Positions 1 to 12,617 of a DNA stretch of 64,000 nt are shown piece by piece (positions within the stretch are counted from its first letter, which is position 1; each line of letters opens with the position of its first letter). The notes under the pieces were generated by a model that was given only the letters and a program-made list of their open reading frames with translations, did no database searches and had not been told where the DNA came from. The position numbers and the translations under genes were made by a program. This DNA comes from Epiperipatus broadwayi (Eukaryota > Onychophora > Udeonychophora > Euonychophora > Peripatidae). The stretch is from positions 501,336 through 565,335 of the forward strand of contig JAQFVV010000014.1 in the NCBI GenBank assembly GCA_028023455.1, written 5' to 3'.

Positions 1-2411
1 TTGTCAAATAAATAAATTTGACTCTAATAGCTGAAAGAAATGTTGAAGATTTTGCTTTTTTATTGATCAATATATGATGGTTAAATTGAATTGATGATGC
101 ACCATTATTGAATTAATATGTTTTTTAATATAATGAGATAGGCCTGTAAGATATATATTTATGAATCCATTTCATCTTTAATAACTTTTCAGTGATTGAC
201 ACAAAATCACAATTCTAAAGGACAACAAATTGTTTCTAATAATCTTACATTAAATAAATAATTGACTAGCTTTATTTTCAGGAATTGATTAAAAATTTGT
301 GCACCAGAAATTCTTGAACCTTCAACTCCAGAGTGTGCCACTCTACCATTGTACACACACACAGAACCTGGATTAAAAACACCCATGACATGTTCTTACT
401 TACTGAGAAAGTTCACTTTTTACTTGAAGTAATTAGTTTGATATACCTCTTTTCAATGGATTCTTTGATAAAGTTTTCATATAAAGTATACTTTCTGACA
501 CAATGCATTATTGTCTATTAGAACACTCTTTTTGCTCACATTTCTTGAATGTAATGCTTATTTAGTTCTTACTTAAAGTTCTTATCATATACTGACGTAA
601 TAAGAGCAGTTTTAGGAACATAAGTAATTCTAGCACCAATTATTTTTTTTGCTATTTTATGAATTGATAATTTTTTCTTTTTGAATATCTGGCCATTTTC
701 AAAATATGACTTGCTTTTTTTAAAACCCAATCATTTTCATTTTATTACGTAAGAAAGCATTTCATAATTTTTTTTAGGTTTGGTAGAATTGCTACTATTA
801 TTAAGCTTTGCTTTGTACTACTTTAAATGAAATTTTCATTTTCATTCATTTCAGCAATTCACTATCATGAGTGCAAATGTTGTGATAATTATATCTTTAA
901 GTGCACCAGCAAGAATTCTATATGCGCAAATACACATGAAATTTAAAATGCCTAATTTTTACAATTTTTTATTTTTTTTCCAAGTAGCAGGTTATTGACT
1001 CATCAGTGTTAGTTGAGAGAGCATATAATACAGGCTAATTGTAATGATATGAGCTTATTTATATTGAAATTACTTACTTCGAGAAATTTGTTATAAAATT
1101 TTGTTTATATATATATTATTGACAAATTAATTAGATGAATTTATGTGCAAATTATTAATATTGTGTATTATTTCTTCATGCTTCTTGGCATACAAAATCT
1201 TATATATATATATTAGAAAATAATGACGTTTTAAAATTTTGCATAGTAAAAAGAATATTAAAATTTTGTGCATTAAAAATGATATATATCAACACACACT
1301 ACAATTTTTGTATGACTTTGCATTAGTGGTTATTTACTATTTTAATTTACTATTAATCATTTAAAAATTTTTCTTCTTTACTTTTTATAATATACATATT
1401 AAAAGAATAATTAAATATTATATATATTTTAGAAGATTGCTGTCAGACAAAGTTAGTTGTCACTTGAAATTATCCCAGAGATATAGAACTCTAAAAGCCA
1501 AATCATTTATTATTCATTTTATTTTATTCAATCAACAAACTCGGAGTCTGTTAGTCTCTTCACTATACATAACTGTGCCTTTGTAAGTAACCGAAGATCT
1601 TTAGATAATAAAGACCTCAGACATACATTTCCACTAATACTCACTGGCAAGAAAAAGAAAAGAAGAAAAAAAATCTTTTGAACTGAACTTAGAATGGCAT
1701 TACTAAAAGAGTTTTTTAATTCACGAAGTTCTTTACTAAATATATTAAAAATAGTAATAACTGTAGCAATTTAAAAAAAAAAAAAAAATAAAAAAGTTAA
1801 TTTTTAAAGGCGGGAGGGGGGGGGATTTTAGAGGTCTTGATCTCTTTGAAAATGTATATATATATACTTATGTATATATAGATAGAGAGTGAAAGGTGGC
1901 TTTCCTCTAGGTTATTTATTTATATGTATTTAAAATACTATTAGCAAATATGAGAATCTTATAGAAAAAAAAAATCCAAATTGTATGAGCAACAATTACT
2001 ATCTCCAGAGTTCACGATGCAAGATTATGAGGTAAATTATTATTTAATAAAATATTTTTATTATTATTTAACATGCATATTTTTTTTTAGACAGCTTCAT
2101 TACTAACAGAATTTCATAGAGGAATCTATAGAGATTCCAACCAGCAGCTAGATATTTACTAATGATTTTTTAAGTCTTTCAGTTCTTAAACTATGGCCAT
2201 AGTTTTATCAGTCGTTAACTATGTGGTTCATAGTTTGTTTTTTTACGTCTACATTAATTTGTGGCTGTTATATTTAATTTATAAAGGAGATGAGTGCAAC
2301 AATTATGGATTTTTGTGAATTAATTGTATCTAGAAATACCAAATATTGTTAGCTTTATTATTGTATCCGATAAAGAAATTTATAGGAATCTTTTAGGAAT
2401 TCCCACTTTTT
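1..2411. other. AT-rich non-coding DNA, no gene seen
   Basis: No open frame here looks like protein: the short frames are low-complexity and rich in I, L, F, Y and K. There are poly-A and poly-G runs near 1772-1818 and short (TA)n tracts. No repeat family recognised elsewhere in the window was found here. Confidence 0.6.
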
Positions 2412-2741
2412 TTATACCGGAGAAACTATATCTTGATTTACTGGTAAATCTGATCTACTTAACATTTTTGAAACAAGAAGAAATATGTGAAAGAATAGGA
2501 GATCAGTAATATTTTTCATGATAATATTTAAATGAGTATCTAGAATGTGTGGAACTTCTTTTTTTTTTTTACAAAGAGGGGCACAATATTCACCAATAGA
2601 ATATGTTAATTGTAAGGAAACTACCCGTGAAGTATTTGCATCACAGCACCAAGCAGTGCCATTTCCAAGGAGAATATTATTAAATACTAATTTTGATCCA
2701 AGCCTACTTAGATAAATGAAGAAAATAAATTGGGCTATCAT
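2412..2741 (-). pseudogene. Non-LTR retrotransposon RT C-terminal fragment
   Basis: The minus-strand frame reads GTAWCCDANTSRV then LTYSIGEYCAPL and, after a lysine run, DTHLNIIMKNIT. This is the layout of the region after the polymerase domain in many LINE reverse transcriptases (usually ADANTLR...YS.AEYCAPVW...LD..LN.A.R.ITG). The lysine run probably replaces a short lost segment, and the end of the frame drifts into unrelated sequence. There is no catalytic motif, start codon or poly-A tail, so it is a decayed internal piece. The clade cannot be fixed by eye. The match is from memory of the family pattern, not from a search. Confidence 0.6.
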
Positions 2742-3592
<851 letters not shown>

Positions 3593-3599
3593 CGATCTG

Positions 3600-3694
3600 C
3601 TGTGCTTTAACAGGGGATTTATGTAGAAAATGAAAAACAGTGCGCTAAGAAGTGAACCTTGGTAGATGGATTGCATATGGTGAACTTTTCCCAT
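3600..3694 (-). pseudogene. RT motif-B fragment of a LINE
   Basis: The minus frame reads YQGSLLSALFFIFYINPLLK, which resembles the conserved RT segment QG.PLSPLLF.LYI.PLL of non-LTR elements. The usual QGD/QGC-P is changed to QGSL. About 30 codons remain before the trinucleotide repeat. It faces the opposite way to the RT fragment at 4010-5170, so it is a separate insertion or an inverted piece. Confidence 0.5.
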
Positions 3695-4009
3695 TGAAAG
3701 TGATATGTATCTCTCTAATCTGCAATAAGTTGGTAATTAAGTAAAGCAGAGAACTTGAAATGGTAGTGTTAGCTAGCATATCAATCAGAATGGCAATAGA
3801 AACAGTCAAACACAGACTCTTTGTCTAGTTGAACTGCAATTGGAGCATATTTTTTTTTGGTCTTGGACTGAGTTCAAGACAGCTTTAAATATCAGAACAA
3901 CCTGTATGGCAAATAGCCTCTTTTTGAAAACTGCATATTGGAAATTAGAGGAAGTATGTGTGGCTCTAATGATCGTTTACAACTTATTCCAGTATCTTAA
4001 TTAGGCTCC

Positions 4010-5170
4010 ATGGAAATTGGTCAAAGATTGATAAGAGTAGAGATTAAACATGGTTTTGTGGTAAACGGTACAATTGAGATTGGATGTAGCCTTTTGATAT
4101 CATATATCCTTTGGACAGATAATTTGCCCAAGTCACAGAGGTATAATTCAGCAAAATGCCTAAAATGGGCAAAACCGATATACACATTCACCAATACATC
4201 CCATGCATAGCGTACATAGATGATGTCACTGTCTCCCTGCCATCTTGTAAGCATCTCCCCATATTGAAAAGCATCCTCAATTACTATACTACCATGTATA
4301 AACTTAGATTTAACATAAATAAAACAGAAGCATGGTTTATATACACCAACAAACTTTAATAGTCAAATATTACAGGGAAAGGCAACCCCTTTCATAGGCT
4401 TCTCATTTTACATTGACTCATTTATGATGAAGAACACCTTAAAAAATAAGCTTAAAGAAAATGCCACACAGATTATTAATTCCTCTCCAAAGCTTATCTC
4501 TCCCTTTATGCTAAAATTTACCTATTTAATATACTCATAATGATTAAGATTACATATTATTTGCATATTGTTAAATTTTCAAAATCATTTAATTCTGTCA
4601 TATCCTTCCTCTGCAACAAGCTACTATGGGGCAGAAAGACAGTTTCAATCTCAGCTAAGAGACTTAGTTGGCCTCTCATTAATAGTACCTAAGTACTCAA
4701 AAAGCTATAAATTCAATTGCATCTATTGTTCAAAACTTCCCAGCACTATGATCGCTGTTACAAGTAATCCCTTTTAATAGACTTTCCCCTTTATCAGCTT
4801 CATTTCTCAACACACTTTACCATTGAATCCTATCAGAATCAAATTGATCAACATTTATCATCACTAATAAATACACATATTTTGGCAGACATATGATATA
4901 TTATATCTGGAAGCCAACAAATATTTTTCTTCTCCCATACTTGGTATCAATAATTGCCAGCTACTCCATCTCTTTAAAAGATAGTCCCTGCAGCTTAAAT
5001 TTGTTAATTTCATAGTTTGTCTTAACTTACAGGCATTGCAGACATCTCATTTTTTCTGGTATCACTGTGTGTATAAAAATATAAATCCATTCTGCATCTT
5101 ATCTCATGTGGCACAGGAAACTCAACTATACCTCTTCCAGAAGTGAGCTCTCAATCAAATCAAGACTATC
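4010..5170 (+). mobile_element. Tx1/L1-like LINE fragment (RT to C-terminus)
   Basis: Three plus-strand frames, broken by stops and shifts, make up the back half of a LINE ORF2. At 4010-4140 a degraded motif reads VVNGTIEIGCSLLISYILWTD. At 4198-4358 comes the palm motif AYIDDVTVSLPS (YxDD catalytic loop) with FNINKTEAWFI, typical of Tx1-like elements. From 4590 LLWGRKTVSISAKRLSWPL follows, and near 5028-5150 NLQALQTSHFFWYH leads into the degraded C-terminal finger region. That last part matches the C-terminal frames at 43982, 46672 and 62496, so these probably belong to one family. The fragment stops where LTR element 1 begins at 5186. No 5' end or endonuclease is seen. Confidence 0.6.
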
Positions 5171-5185
5171 ATGTTAAATACATAT

Positions 5186-6828
5186 TATAACAAAACATTT
5201 TGTTACACTCTTAAATTTCACGAGATTTAAACATACGGTGGCTGTTCGAGGGCACCACCAAGCATTTCTGCCTAGACCGTATTATAAAATTTCTATAATA
5301 ACGGTTAATTTATTTACGAACGGCAATCACCAAATGTAAATCTTAAAATAATTTTCTTTTAATGGACCAAAAGATTGCAAAATGAATTATAAGAATTAAT
5401 TATAATAAACAAAAAAAAAAAACAAATTGACACTTCACTATTGTTGAAATATTTATTATACCTTTATTCTATTTGTTGGTTATTCCCTTCCCTTTTACTA
5501 GTCGAATCAAACCCTCCCGATCTTTTTTCTTTCTAATCAAGAATTAACATGTATCGTTCTCGAAGGAACATGCGCCGTCACTTTATATAACTATGAGTGA
5601 ACTCAAGGGCGACTTACTATAAGAGTGTGTTTGTTAAAAACAAACACATTCAGACCTCCTCTTTCTAATGTTAAATCTTTTTATCTTAAATTTTTACTTG
5701 TCCTTAGATCGAGTATACAATTTTTCTTATTCCTATCTGTACATTATAATAACAACAATCATAGAAACTAAAGGTAAGTTTAATTAATAGAACAGAACCC
5801 CAAAAAATAAATAAATAATAAAAAAAAACAATATAATGTGGATTAATTTGAATTAGTAAATACATCTACTTAAAGACTACATATCCCTCCCTTTCTATTG
5901 CTGAAACTTTGAGATATTTGAAATGAAGGCTTTTCTTTCTTTTTTTAAATTCTATTACGCAAATGTCTTTTGAGATTATAATAAAAAAAAAACGTCTATT
6001 TACCCTGATCGATCAGTGTAGATCCTGTGTGGGTGGAATATTTCACTTTATATTCATCGGGATTTGTCCGTGGTTTTCTTCCAGTCCATTCTCCTTGGCT
6101 AGCTCTCTTTGTCCGGCATTTACAAGGTAGTTCTGGGTGGTAATAGGAAGAGGTTCCCAAACAGGAAAGTTCTGTTAGATATAGCTGCTCAACATTTTCT
6201 CTTTGCGCTTTCTTCTTCTGTTTTTTTTTTTAATGTAATTTTACAATTTTTTTACTATTGATGAGTCCGAGCCGAATTTAAACTTATAGATTAGGTATTG
6301 ACCTCGGCAGAAATCCAATTAATTTTAAACAAAAGAAAAGTCCATAATTTATAGTTTCTTTTCTAAAGTCTCAGTTCACACCTTTAATGTTCTCTTCTTT
6401 TATTTCATATTTTATTTTAAAATCCCAAAGAAACATTCCAATTGATCAGCGTAATAGATAGCATAAAATACCTTCACTAACAAAGCCCCAACAATAGAAC
6501 TAATTGCTTTCTTTTCCCTTCTATCTTTAAGATTTTTTTAAAGACTAAACAAAAGACAAACTTTTATCAAAAACATGCAAGATCTTGATCTAATTTATTT
6601 TAACTTCTTAAAACTACATTTTAAAATTAAGTGTTAATTTATATTTCTTTTCTCAAAAATTATGTATTATAAAACGATATTTATATTTTAACAAAATGTA
6701 TGTGTGTGTATATATATGAGCTGATAGAAAAAATACGTGTTTATTTATTTCTAATAAAATAAGTTTTATTACAAAATATGTGTATATATATGTGTATGAG
6801 TATGAGCTGACAGAAAAATACCAGCTCA
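5186..6828 (-). repeat. 3' LTR of LTR element 1
   Basis: This 1.64-kb repeat matches 10126-11779 throughout, with scattered substitutions. It lacks a block of about 36 bp that the other copy has near 10512-10547. Its outer end carries the near-palindrome TAACAAAACATTTTGTTA. It abuts a decayed LINE, which dates the insertion as later than the LINE. Confidence 0.9.
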
Positions 6829-6842
6829 TTGCACCCTTTTCC
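6829..6842 (-). promoter_or_regulatory. Probable polypurine tract of LTR element 1
   Basis: On the minus strand GGAAAAGGGTGCAA sits immediately upstream of the 3' LTR start TGAGCTGG. A purine run at this position primes plus-strand DNA synthesis in LTR elements. The last TGCAA breaks the pure purine run, so the exact tract end is uncertain. Confidence 0.4.
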
Positions 6843-6870
6843 AAAAACAAAAAAAATTAAAAAAAAACTT

Positions 6871-7519
6871 TTAATCATGCTGTGAAGTCTTTTCCCATTC
6901 TTCCTTAGGATTATAGTTACTCTTCCCCACGGGTTCATTACAATTTCCGCACCTAACTTTAGAATCTTCCTCTTCTTCTGGCTCACTATACTCCATATTG
7001 CCTAATATCTCTAGTGCTTCCTCTATTGACAAACGTCGGTTCTCAGCCAACTTATGCTGAATCCCCATCGGAAGATTATATCTTATAGTCCTTACAATGT
7101 GGAATTGATCCATTGGGTAAGCCTCCAGCACTCTAAGTTTCGCTGCCTGTCAATGAAAAATCTGGCTATAGGTTTCATTTTTATCCCCTCTATATTTTTC
7201 CCGTGATATTTTCATATGTATAGCCTCTTGTTTTTCCATGCTCCAGAAACCTCAGAATCATCATTTTGTATTCTTGGAATGTTTGAAGGTTATAGTTTAC
7301 CGCCTTCCACCATTCTTGAGCAGGGCCACTTAAATGGCTTATCGCTATAATGACCTTCTTTTCATTGGACTTATGGAAATTAAAAAAATCATTCAAGCTA
7401 TCCAAATAATCAAATGGGTTTTCTTCACCCTCACCTTTAAATACACTTATTTGGATAAATTTTGCTAATGCTAGGCCATTCGAACCTAGAAAATTTATAG
7501 AGTAGGCAGATACGCGCTG
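6871..7519 (-). pseudogene. gag (capsid-like) pseudogene
   Basis: The minus-strand frame is open from the codon after a TAA at 7520-7522 to a stop near 7190. It reads through FKGEGEENPFDYLDSLNDFF to HLSGPAQEWWKAV and LQTFQEYKMMILRFLE. This is the usual Ty3/gypsy gag pattern: a start around V/I-F-x-G, then L-x-G-x-A-x-x-W. After a frameshift the second part (7131-6871) reads QAAKLRVLEAYPMDQ and IRYNLPMGIQHKL, then an acidic stretch and RCGNCNEPVGKS, perhaps the start of a zinc knuckle. Gag would form the particle that packages the element's RNA. The gene is broken by the shift and a stop near 7150. No ATG is evident at its start; the frame begins beside a splice-acceptor-like TTTTCTAG. Confidence 0.65.
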
Positions 7520-7700
7520 TTAAAATCACGAACGCCAGTCCAAGTCACTAGCCCATGAAGTACCATAGGTTTAAAACATTTATTAAATATATTTCTTTTA
7601 ATAAATAATAATAAAAGCAATCACTGTCAGTATTAATAACAGAAAATGTTTATTTACGTCTATTTAAGTAACAACACACAAACTTTAAAAAGATAATTTT
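7470..7700 (-). other. Leader segment shared with LTRs of element 2
   Basis: Read on the minus strand, blocks here match the U5 side of LTR element 2 (38200-38410) in the same order: CGTAAATAAA, a GCTTTTATT block, GCTAGTGACTTGG, and GTATCTGCCTACTCTATAAA followed by a pyrimidine run and CTAGG. In element 1 it lies just before gag; in element 2 it lies inside the LTR. The pyrimidine run plus CTAG/G looks like a splice acceptor. Confidence 0.6.
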
Positions 7701-7840
7701 TATAACACAAGAAGAAATTTATGTTTTATTCAGTTTCATTATTATTTTATTTATTTTTAACTCTAATTTTAAATCTTTAGAATGTTGAGTATAAATGAGC
7801 TACCTAGGCGCACTCACAAATTTTTAAATCACTTGACTGC

Positions 7841-8157
7841 AGACTAAAAATCCGCAGCCACACCAATACTCGCTTCCAGATATATATCAGCAACCAATAC
7901 AATGTGAACATGTTAGCATAGAATCATGCCAACAGGAATGTGCATCTGAACAGTGTGATATTATTGGAGAAAACATGGCCTTCGTCCAACAGGAATGTGC
8001 ATCTGTCGGGCAAAGGAAACATGCAAATAAAATAATAAAAAACGCTACATATGGATCGGAGAGCGGTCTTATCTTGCCGGCTTATCATCCAAAATCCATA
8101 GAGCTGGAAGGGGTCAATGGCGCAGGAAATACGTCTGTGTCCATTGCAATGATATGA
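7841..8157 (+). other. Unidentified open frame, antisense in element 1
   Basis: This frame is open for about 103 codons after a TGA and ends at TGA 8155-8157. The sequence is less AT-rich than its surroundings and encodes a non-repetitive peptide with the tetrapeptide-like repeat QQECAS twice and several Cys. It runs opposite to gag. A splice-acceptor-like CTGCAG precedes it. It could be a captured host exon, an antisense frame of the retroelement, or chance. I do not recognise the product. Confidence 0.2.
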
Positions 8158-10079
8158 CTACCTCTTTGGGGTCATGCATTCAGTTGGACTTGTCGCCCGA
8201 GGTGCTAACACACTTCACATTACATTGATATAAACATCCATATATCTCTCCACCAGCATTGACACAACTACAAAACAAATAGTCCGAAATCAAAACCCCC
8301 TTTAAGATTAACATATTTAAACTAGTCTAGCAGCCATCTACACTCAACTAACATTTAAATCATTTTTATTAATTTAATTAAAAAAAATATTTTAGTTTAC
8401 TGTTTTAAATCATTTTAAAAGGACATGTTATATTTAACTTATTTTTCTTTTTTTTAAATACTATTTTTAACCTATTTTTAAAATTTAATAATGCACAAAT
8501 AACGGTAAGTTTTCTATCTTTAAATTCGTTCGCAATAGCAAACACATGCCCCATTACAACAGATCTTATTAAACATGAATAATAAAAAAAAACAATATAT
8601 ATATTTTAAGAGATTATGTTAACTTTTGATCAGAGTTTAAAATGGCAAAGTTTATAAAAGATAAAGTTCAGGTTTGTTCAGGAAAGAAAGTTTATAGTTC
8701 ATTTTTAGAACAAATAAAGTTCGAAGATCTTAAATTTAAGAGTTTATATTTCATATTTCAATTATTTATAAATTATACTTTCCTTTGTCCGAGCTTGTTC
8801 CTTTGTGACGAAGATCTATGAAGACTTATGAAAATTTCTGAAGACTGGATCCGTGGTTCGATCTTGGGATCCATGGAGATGAAACCCTTCGGCCGGCTAC
8901 ACCGAAGGAAGCACGATTAAACAGATTACATTTTTGGTAACAGTGACAATATTTATTTTAACTTTTCAGCAACAACAAAATGAATTCCAAATTCTAATTC
9001 TCTCTCTAATCAATTATTGTTTTGGATTTTTCTTTTATAGTCCTCAGGCACCTTATCTCTGGAATGCAGGATTCATCAAAAATATTTCATGTCTGTATTT
9101 TATTGGTTTATTGGGTTTGTGTCCAAGGTAAGATTTTGGGTTTTCCACTGAGGTCTGTGTCTTTATCTCTGGGCGGGAACTCTTATCTATTTCGTAATCA
9201 TTTTTTAATTGTCATTTTGCTCCAAGGATCTACTTGTAATTTTTATATTTAAAAATTAAAAAAAATCTTCGCTATTATTAAAAAGGTTTTTATTTTATAC
9301 TTTATTTGAAGATTAGAATCTTTGTTTCGATTCTATAATTTTTTTAAAGCTTATTTTAATATTTAAATCAAACATTAATAAATTAATAATTCGTTATTTG
9401 TGCATTTTGAACGTGTGTGTTTTTAATTCAGTATTAGATATTTACAAAACATTATGTATTAGAATTTAAATGTAATGCATATATATATATCCCATTACAT
9501 ATCACCGAACTTATTTAAAAAAATGATAAAAAAAGACCTTAGAGTTATTACTAATTGGCAATAATAATGCGTTAAAGTTCTCTTTTTTTATTTTTTCGAG
9601 GATGCATTTTTTTTTTTTTTGCACAATATTCAAACTATAAGTTTATGTTAATACAAAAATATATATACTCATTTCAAAAAAAAATATTACTGGCTTAATT
9701 TTCAAAGTATTCATATTTTTTAAGTTACTAAATCATTCCTTTTCTTTTTCAAATATTAAAGTTATTTAATGATCATTTTTATACCTGACAGTGCCATCTT
9801 ATCCTAACTTATTCTTACTATAACTATTCTGATGTTCAGGGTGCTATTCACACTATTTCCTAAATTTACTTTTTTAATATTATATTTCATAAGTTTTCTT
9901 TCTTATGTGACTGCATGCATATGTGCGCAATATACATTCTGACAGTACTTTTACATCTACATTATATTCTACACCTTTAAAATATAAACAAAAATTCATT
10001 TAAAAAAAACTTTTTTTTTGTTACTGGCATAACCTATTTTTTTAAAATTTTCAGGGTACTCGTGGTTAATGAGTATTAT
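8158..10079 (-). other. Non-coding leader of LTR element 1
   Basis: No protein frame was recognised on either strand. A GC-richer block at about 8790-8915 contains a short hairpin (CCTTCGG, 9-nt loop, CCGAAGG). The rest is AT-rich with long T and A runs. It lies between primer site and gag, so it is either an unusually long leader or the scar of nested, decayed insertions. Confidence 0.4.
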
Positions 10080-10097
10080 GCCCCACGTTGGGTGCCA
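10080..10097 (-). promoter_or_regulatory. Primer-binding site (tRNA-Lys type)
   Basis: On the minus strand TGGCACCCAACGTGGGGC differs at one base from TGGCGCCCAACGTGGGGC, the complement of the 3' end of tRNA-Lys(CUU). Pairing with the tRNA starts reverse transcription. The site lies 28 nt inside the LTR boundary I infer, although such sites are usually within a few bases. Either the 5' LTR extends further than the shared repeat shows or a small insertion separates them. Confidence 0.7.
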
Positions 10098-10125
10098 TTT
10101 TCTTTTATTTTACCTGCTGCTACTC

Positions 10126-11779
10126 TGTAACAAAACATTTTGTTACGCTCTTAAATTTCACGAGATTTGGCCATTTGAGGGCGCCACCAAGCATTTCTGC
10201 CTAGACCGTATTATAAAATTTCTATAATAATGGTTAATTTATTTACGAACGGCAATCACCAAATGTAAATCTTAAAATAATTTTCTTTTAATGGACCAAA
10301 AGATTGTAAAATGAATTATAAGAATTAATTATAATAAACAAAAAAAAACAGATTGACACTTCACTATTGTTGAAATATTTATTATACCTTTATTCTATTT
10401 ATTGGTTATTCCCTTCCCTCATACTAGTCGAATCAAACCCTCCCAAACTTTTTTCTTTCTAATCAAGAATTAACATGTATCGTTCTTGAAGGAACATGTG
10501 CTGTCACTTTACCAATTATACAATATTTTCATCAAATATCATGGTATATAACTATGAGTGAACTCAAGGGCGACTTACTATAAGAGTGTGTTTGTTAAAA
10601 ACAAACACATTCAACCCTCTTTCTAATGTTAAATCTTTTTATCTTAAATTTTTACTTGTACTTAGATCGATATACAATTTTTCTTATTCCTATTTGTACA
10701 TTATAAGAACAACAATCATAGAAACTAAAGGTAAGTTTAATTAATAGAACGTAACCCCCAAAAATAAATAAATAATAAAAAAAAACAATATAATGTGGAT
10801 TAATTTGAATTAGTAAATACATCTACTTAAAGACTACATATCCCTCCCTTTCTATTACTGAAACTTTGAGATATTTGAAATGAAGGCTTTTCTTTCTTTT
10901 TTTAAATTCTATTACGTAAATGTCTTGAGATTATAATAAAAAAAAAGTCTATTTACCCTGATCGATCAGTGTAGATCCTGTGTGGGTGGAATATTTCACT
11001 TTATATTCATCAGGGTTTGTCCGTGGTCTTCCAGTCCGTTCTCCTCAGCTAGGTCTCTATGTCTGGCATTTACAAGGCAGTTCCGGGTGGTAATAGGAAG
11101 AGGTTTCCAAATGGGAAAGTTCTGTTAGATCTAGCCGCTCAACATTTTCTCTTTGCGCTTTCTTCTTCTTATTTATTTTTTTAATGTAATTTTACGATTT
11201 TTTTACTATTGATGAGTCTAAGCCGAATTTAAACTTATAGATTAGGTATTGCCCTTGGCAGAAATCCAATTAATTTTAAACAAAAGGAAAGTTCATAATT
11301 TATAGTTTCTTTTCTAAAGTCTCAGTTCACACCTTTAATTTCTCTTCTTTTATTTCATATTTTATTTTAAAATCCCAAAGAAACATTCCAATTGATCAGT
11401 GTAATAGATAGCATAAAATACCTTCACTAACAAAGCCCCAACAATAGAACTAATTACTTTCTTTTTCCTTCTATCTTTAAGAATTTTTTTAAAGACTAAA
11501 CAAAAGACAAACTTTTATCAAAAACATGCAAGATCTTGATCTAATTTATTTTAACTTCTTAAAACTACATTTTAAAATTAAGTGTTAATTTATATTTCTT
11601 TTCTCAAAAATTATGTATTATAAAACGATATTTATATTTTAACAAAATACATGTGTGTGTATATATATGAGCTGATAGAAAAAATATGTTTATTTATTTC
11701 TAATAAAATGTTTTATTACAAAATATGTGTGTATATATATATGTGTATGAGTATGAGCTGACAGAAAAATACCAGCTCA
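10126..11779 (-). repeat. 5' LTR of LTR element 1
   Basis: Direct repeat of 5186-6828, 1.65 kb. Its gag-proximal end is TGTAACAAAAC on the plus strand; the outer end is CCAGCTCA. It has a block near 10512-10547 that is absent from the other copy. No convincing TATA box was found by eye. Confidence 0.9.
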
Positions 11780-12599
11780 ATATAGATAATCAATTGCATC
11801 CATACAACAGCTAATTCAATCTTATTAGAAGATACTTCCACCCCACAGCACATGCAACAACTTTTATCCTGTATGCCTTCTAGTGCACTAGCATCTTCAA
11901 CATTGGCAACAACACTAGAAGTCACCCAGCTGCTTTTTAATAAATCAAGACCCAGGACAACAATACTGCACCCCCAGATATTTTTGCTATCACCTGGTCT
12001 TTATTAAAATAATCATCCAATCTATAAAAGGTCATAGTACAACAATAACTGCATCGAACAGCATTCAATGGTACCATCAATTATTCTCAACATAGTTCAC
12101 CTTCACTAATTGTCTTCAATACCATCCATGACCAGATACAGAATTTACTTCATATCTATTGCAATCCACCAGCTGTCACCATATGTTATTCTCCTCTGAA
12201 TTGACTTTCTTCTAGTTTGGATTGTTACTTCCCTATTGTACTCCAAGATTAACAATAAAAAAAAACAATAATTTAGATTAATTTAGTGACTGTTAATAGA
12301 CTTCCAATATGATACCAGATTTTACAATTCCAGATTATATCTATCTATCTATGAAGTTCAGTTTTATATTGAACTTTTTTTTAAGACTTTGATAATTAAA
12401 CTTGATATCCATCTTTGTATCCAAAACTAATAGCGGCATTTGTAAAAAAATATACCTTGACACCTGATTAATGTAACCCTTAAAATTAATCCATATAAAT
12501 ACCTGTACAACATGATTGCACTTATAACCCTTAAATCAAAGTTATGTAATGCTATGTAACCCAAAGGATTAATGAAGATTATTATTGTTGAAACATAAT
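11780..12599. other. Unassigned sequence between LTR element 1 and a LINE
   Basis: A less AT-rich stretch at 11790-12240 has broken frames on both strands, none recognised; the longest, on the minus strand, has several Cys. It is not an obvious continuation of the LINE at 4010-5170. The remainder is plain AT-rich sequence. Confidence 0.3.
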
Positions 12600-12617
12600 A
12601 ATAACAACAACAACAAC

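Larger units (their letters stand above)
5186..11779 (-). mobile_element. LTR retrotransposon 1 (Ty3/gypsy-like, gag only)
   Basis: Two direct repeats (5186-6828 and 10126-11779) flank about 3.3 kb. The minus strand is the coding strand: it carries a gag-like frame and a primer-binding site next to the right-hand LTR. LTR ends read TGAGCTGG...GTTACA on that strand; the left copy ends GTTATA. The 4-bp flanks ATAT at 5182-5185 and 11780-11783 fit a target-site duplication, though the AT-rich site weakens this. There is no protease, RT, RNase H or integrase, so the element is non-autonomous or internally deleted. Gag lies unusually close to the 3' LTR, with about 2.5 kb of leader between primer site and gag. 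Confidence 0.8.

Noticed and set aside
333-521. 62-codon frame as a gene
   Set aside because: Low-complexity, AT-driven composition, no motif and no splice or promoter support.
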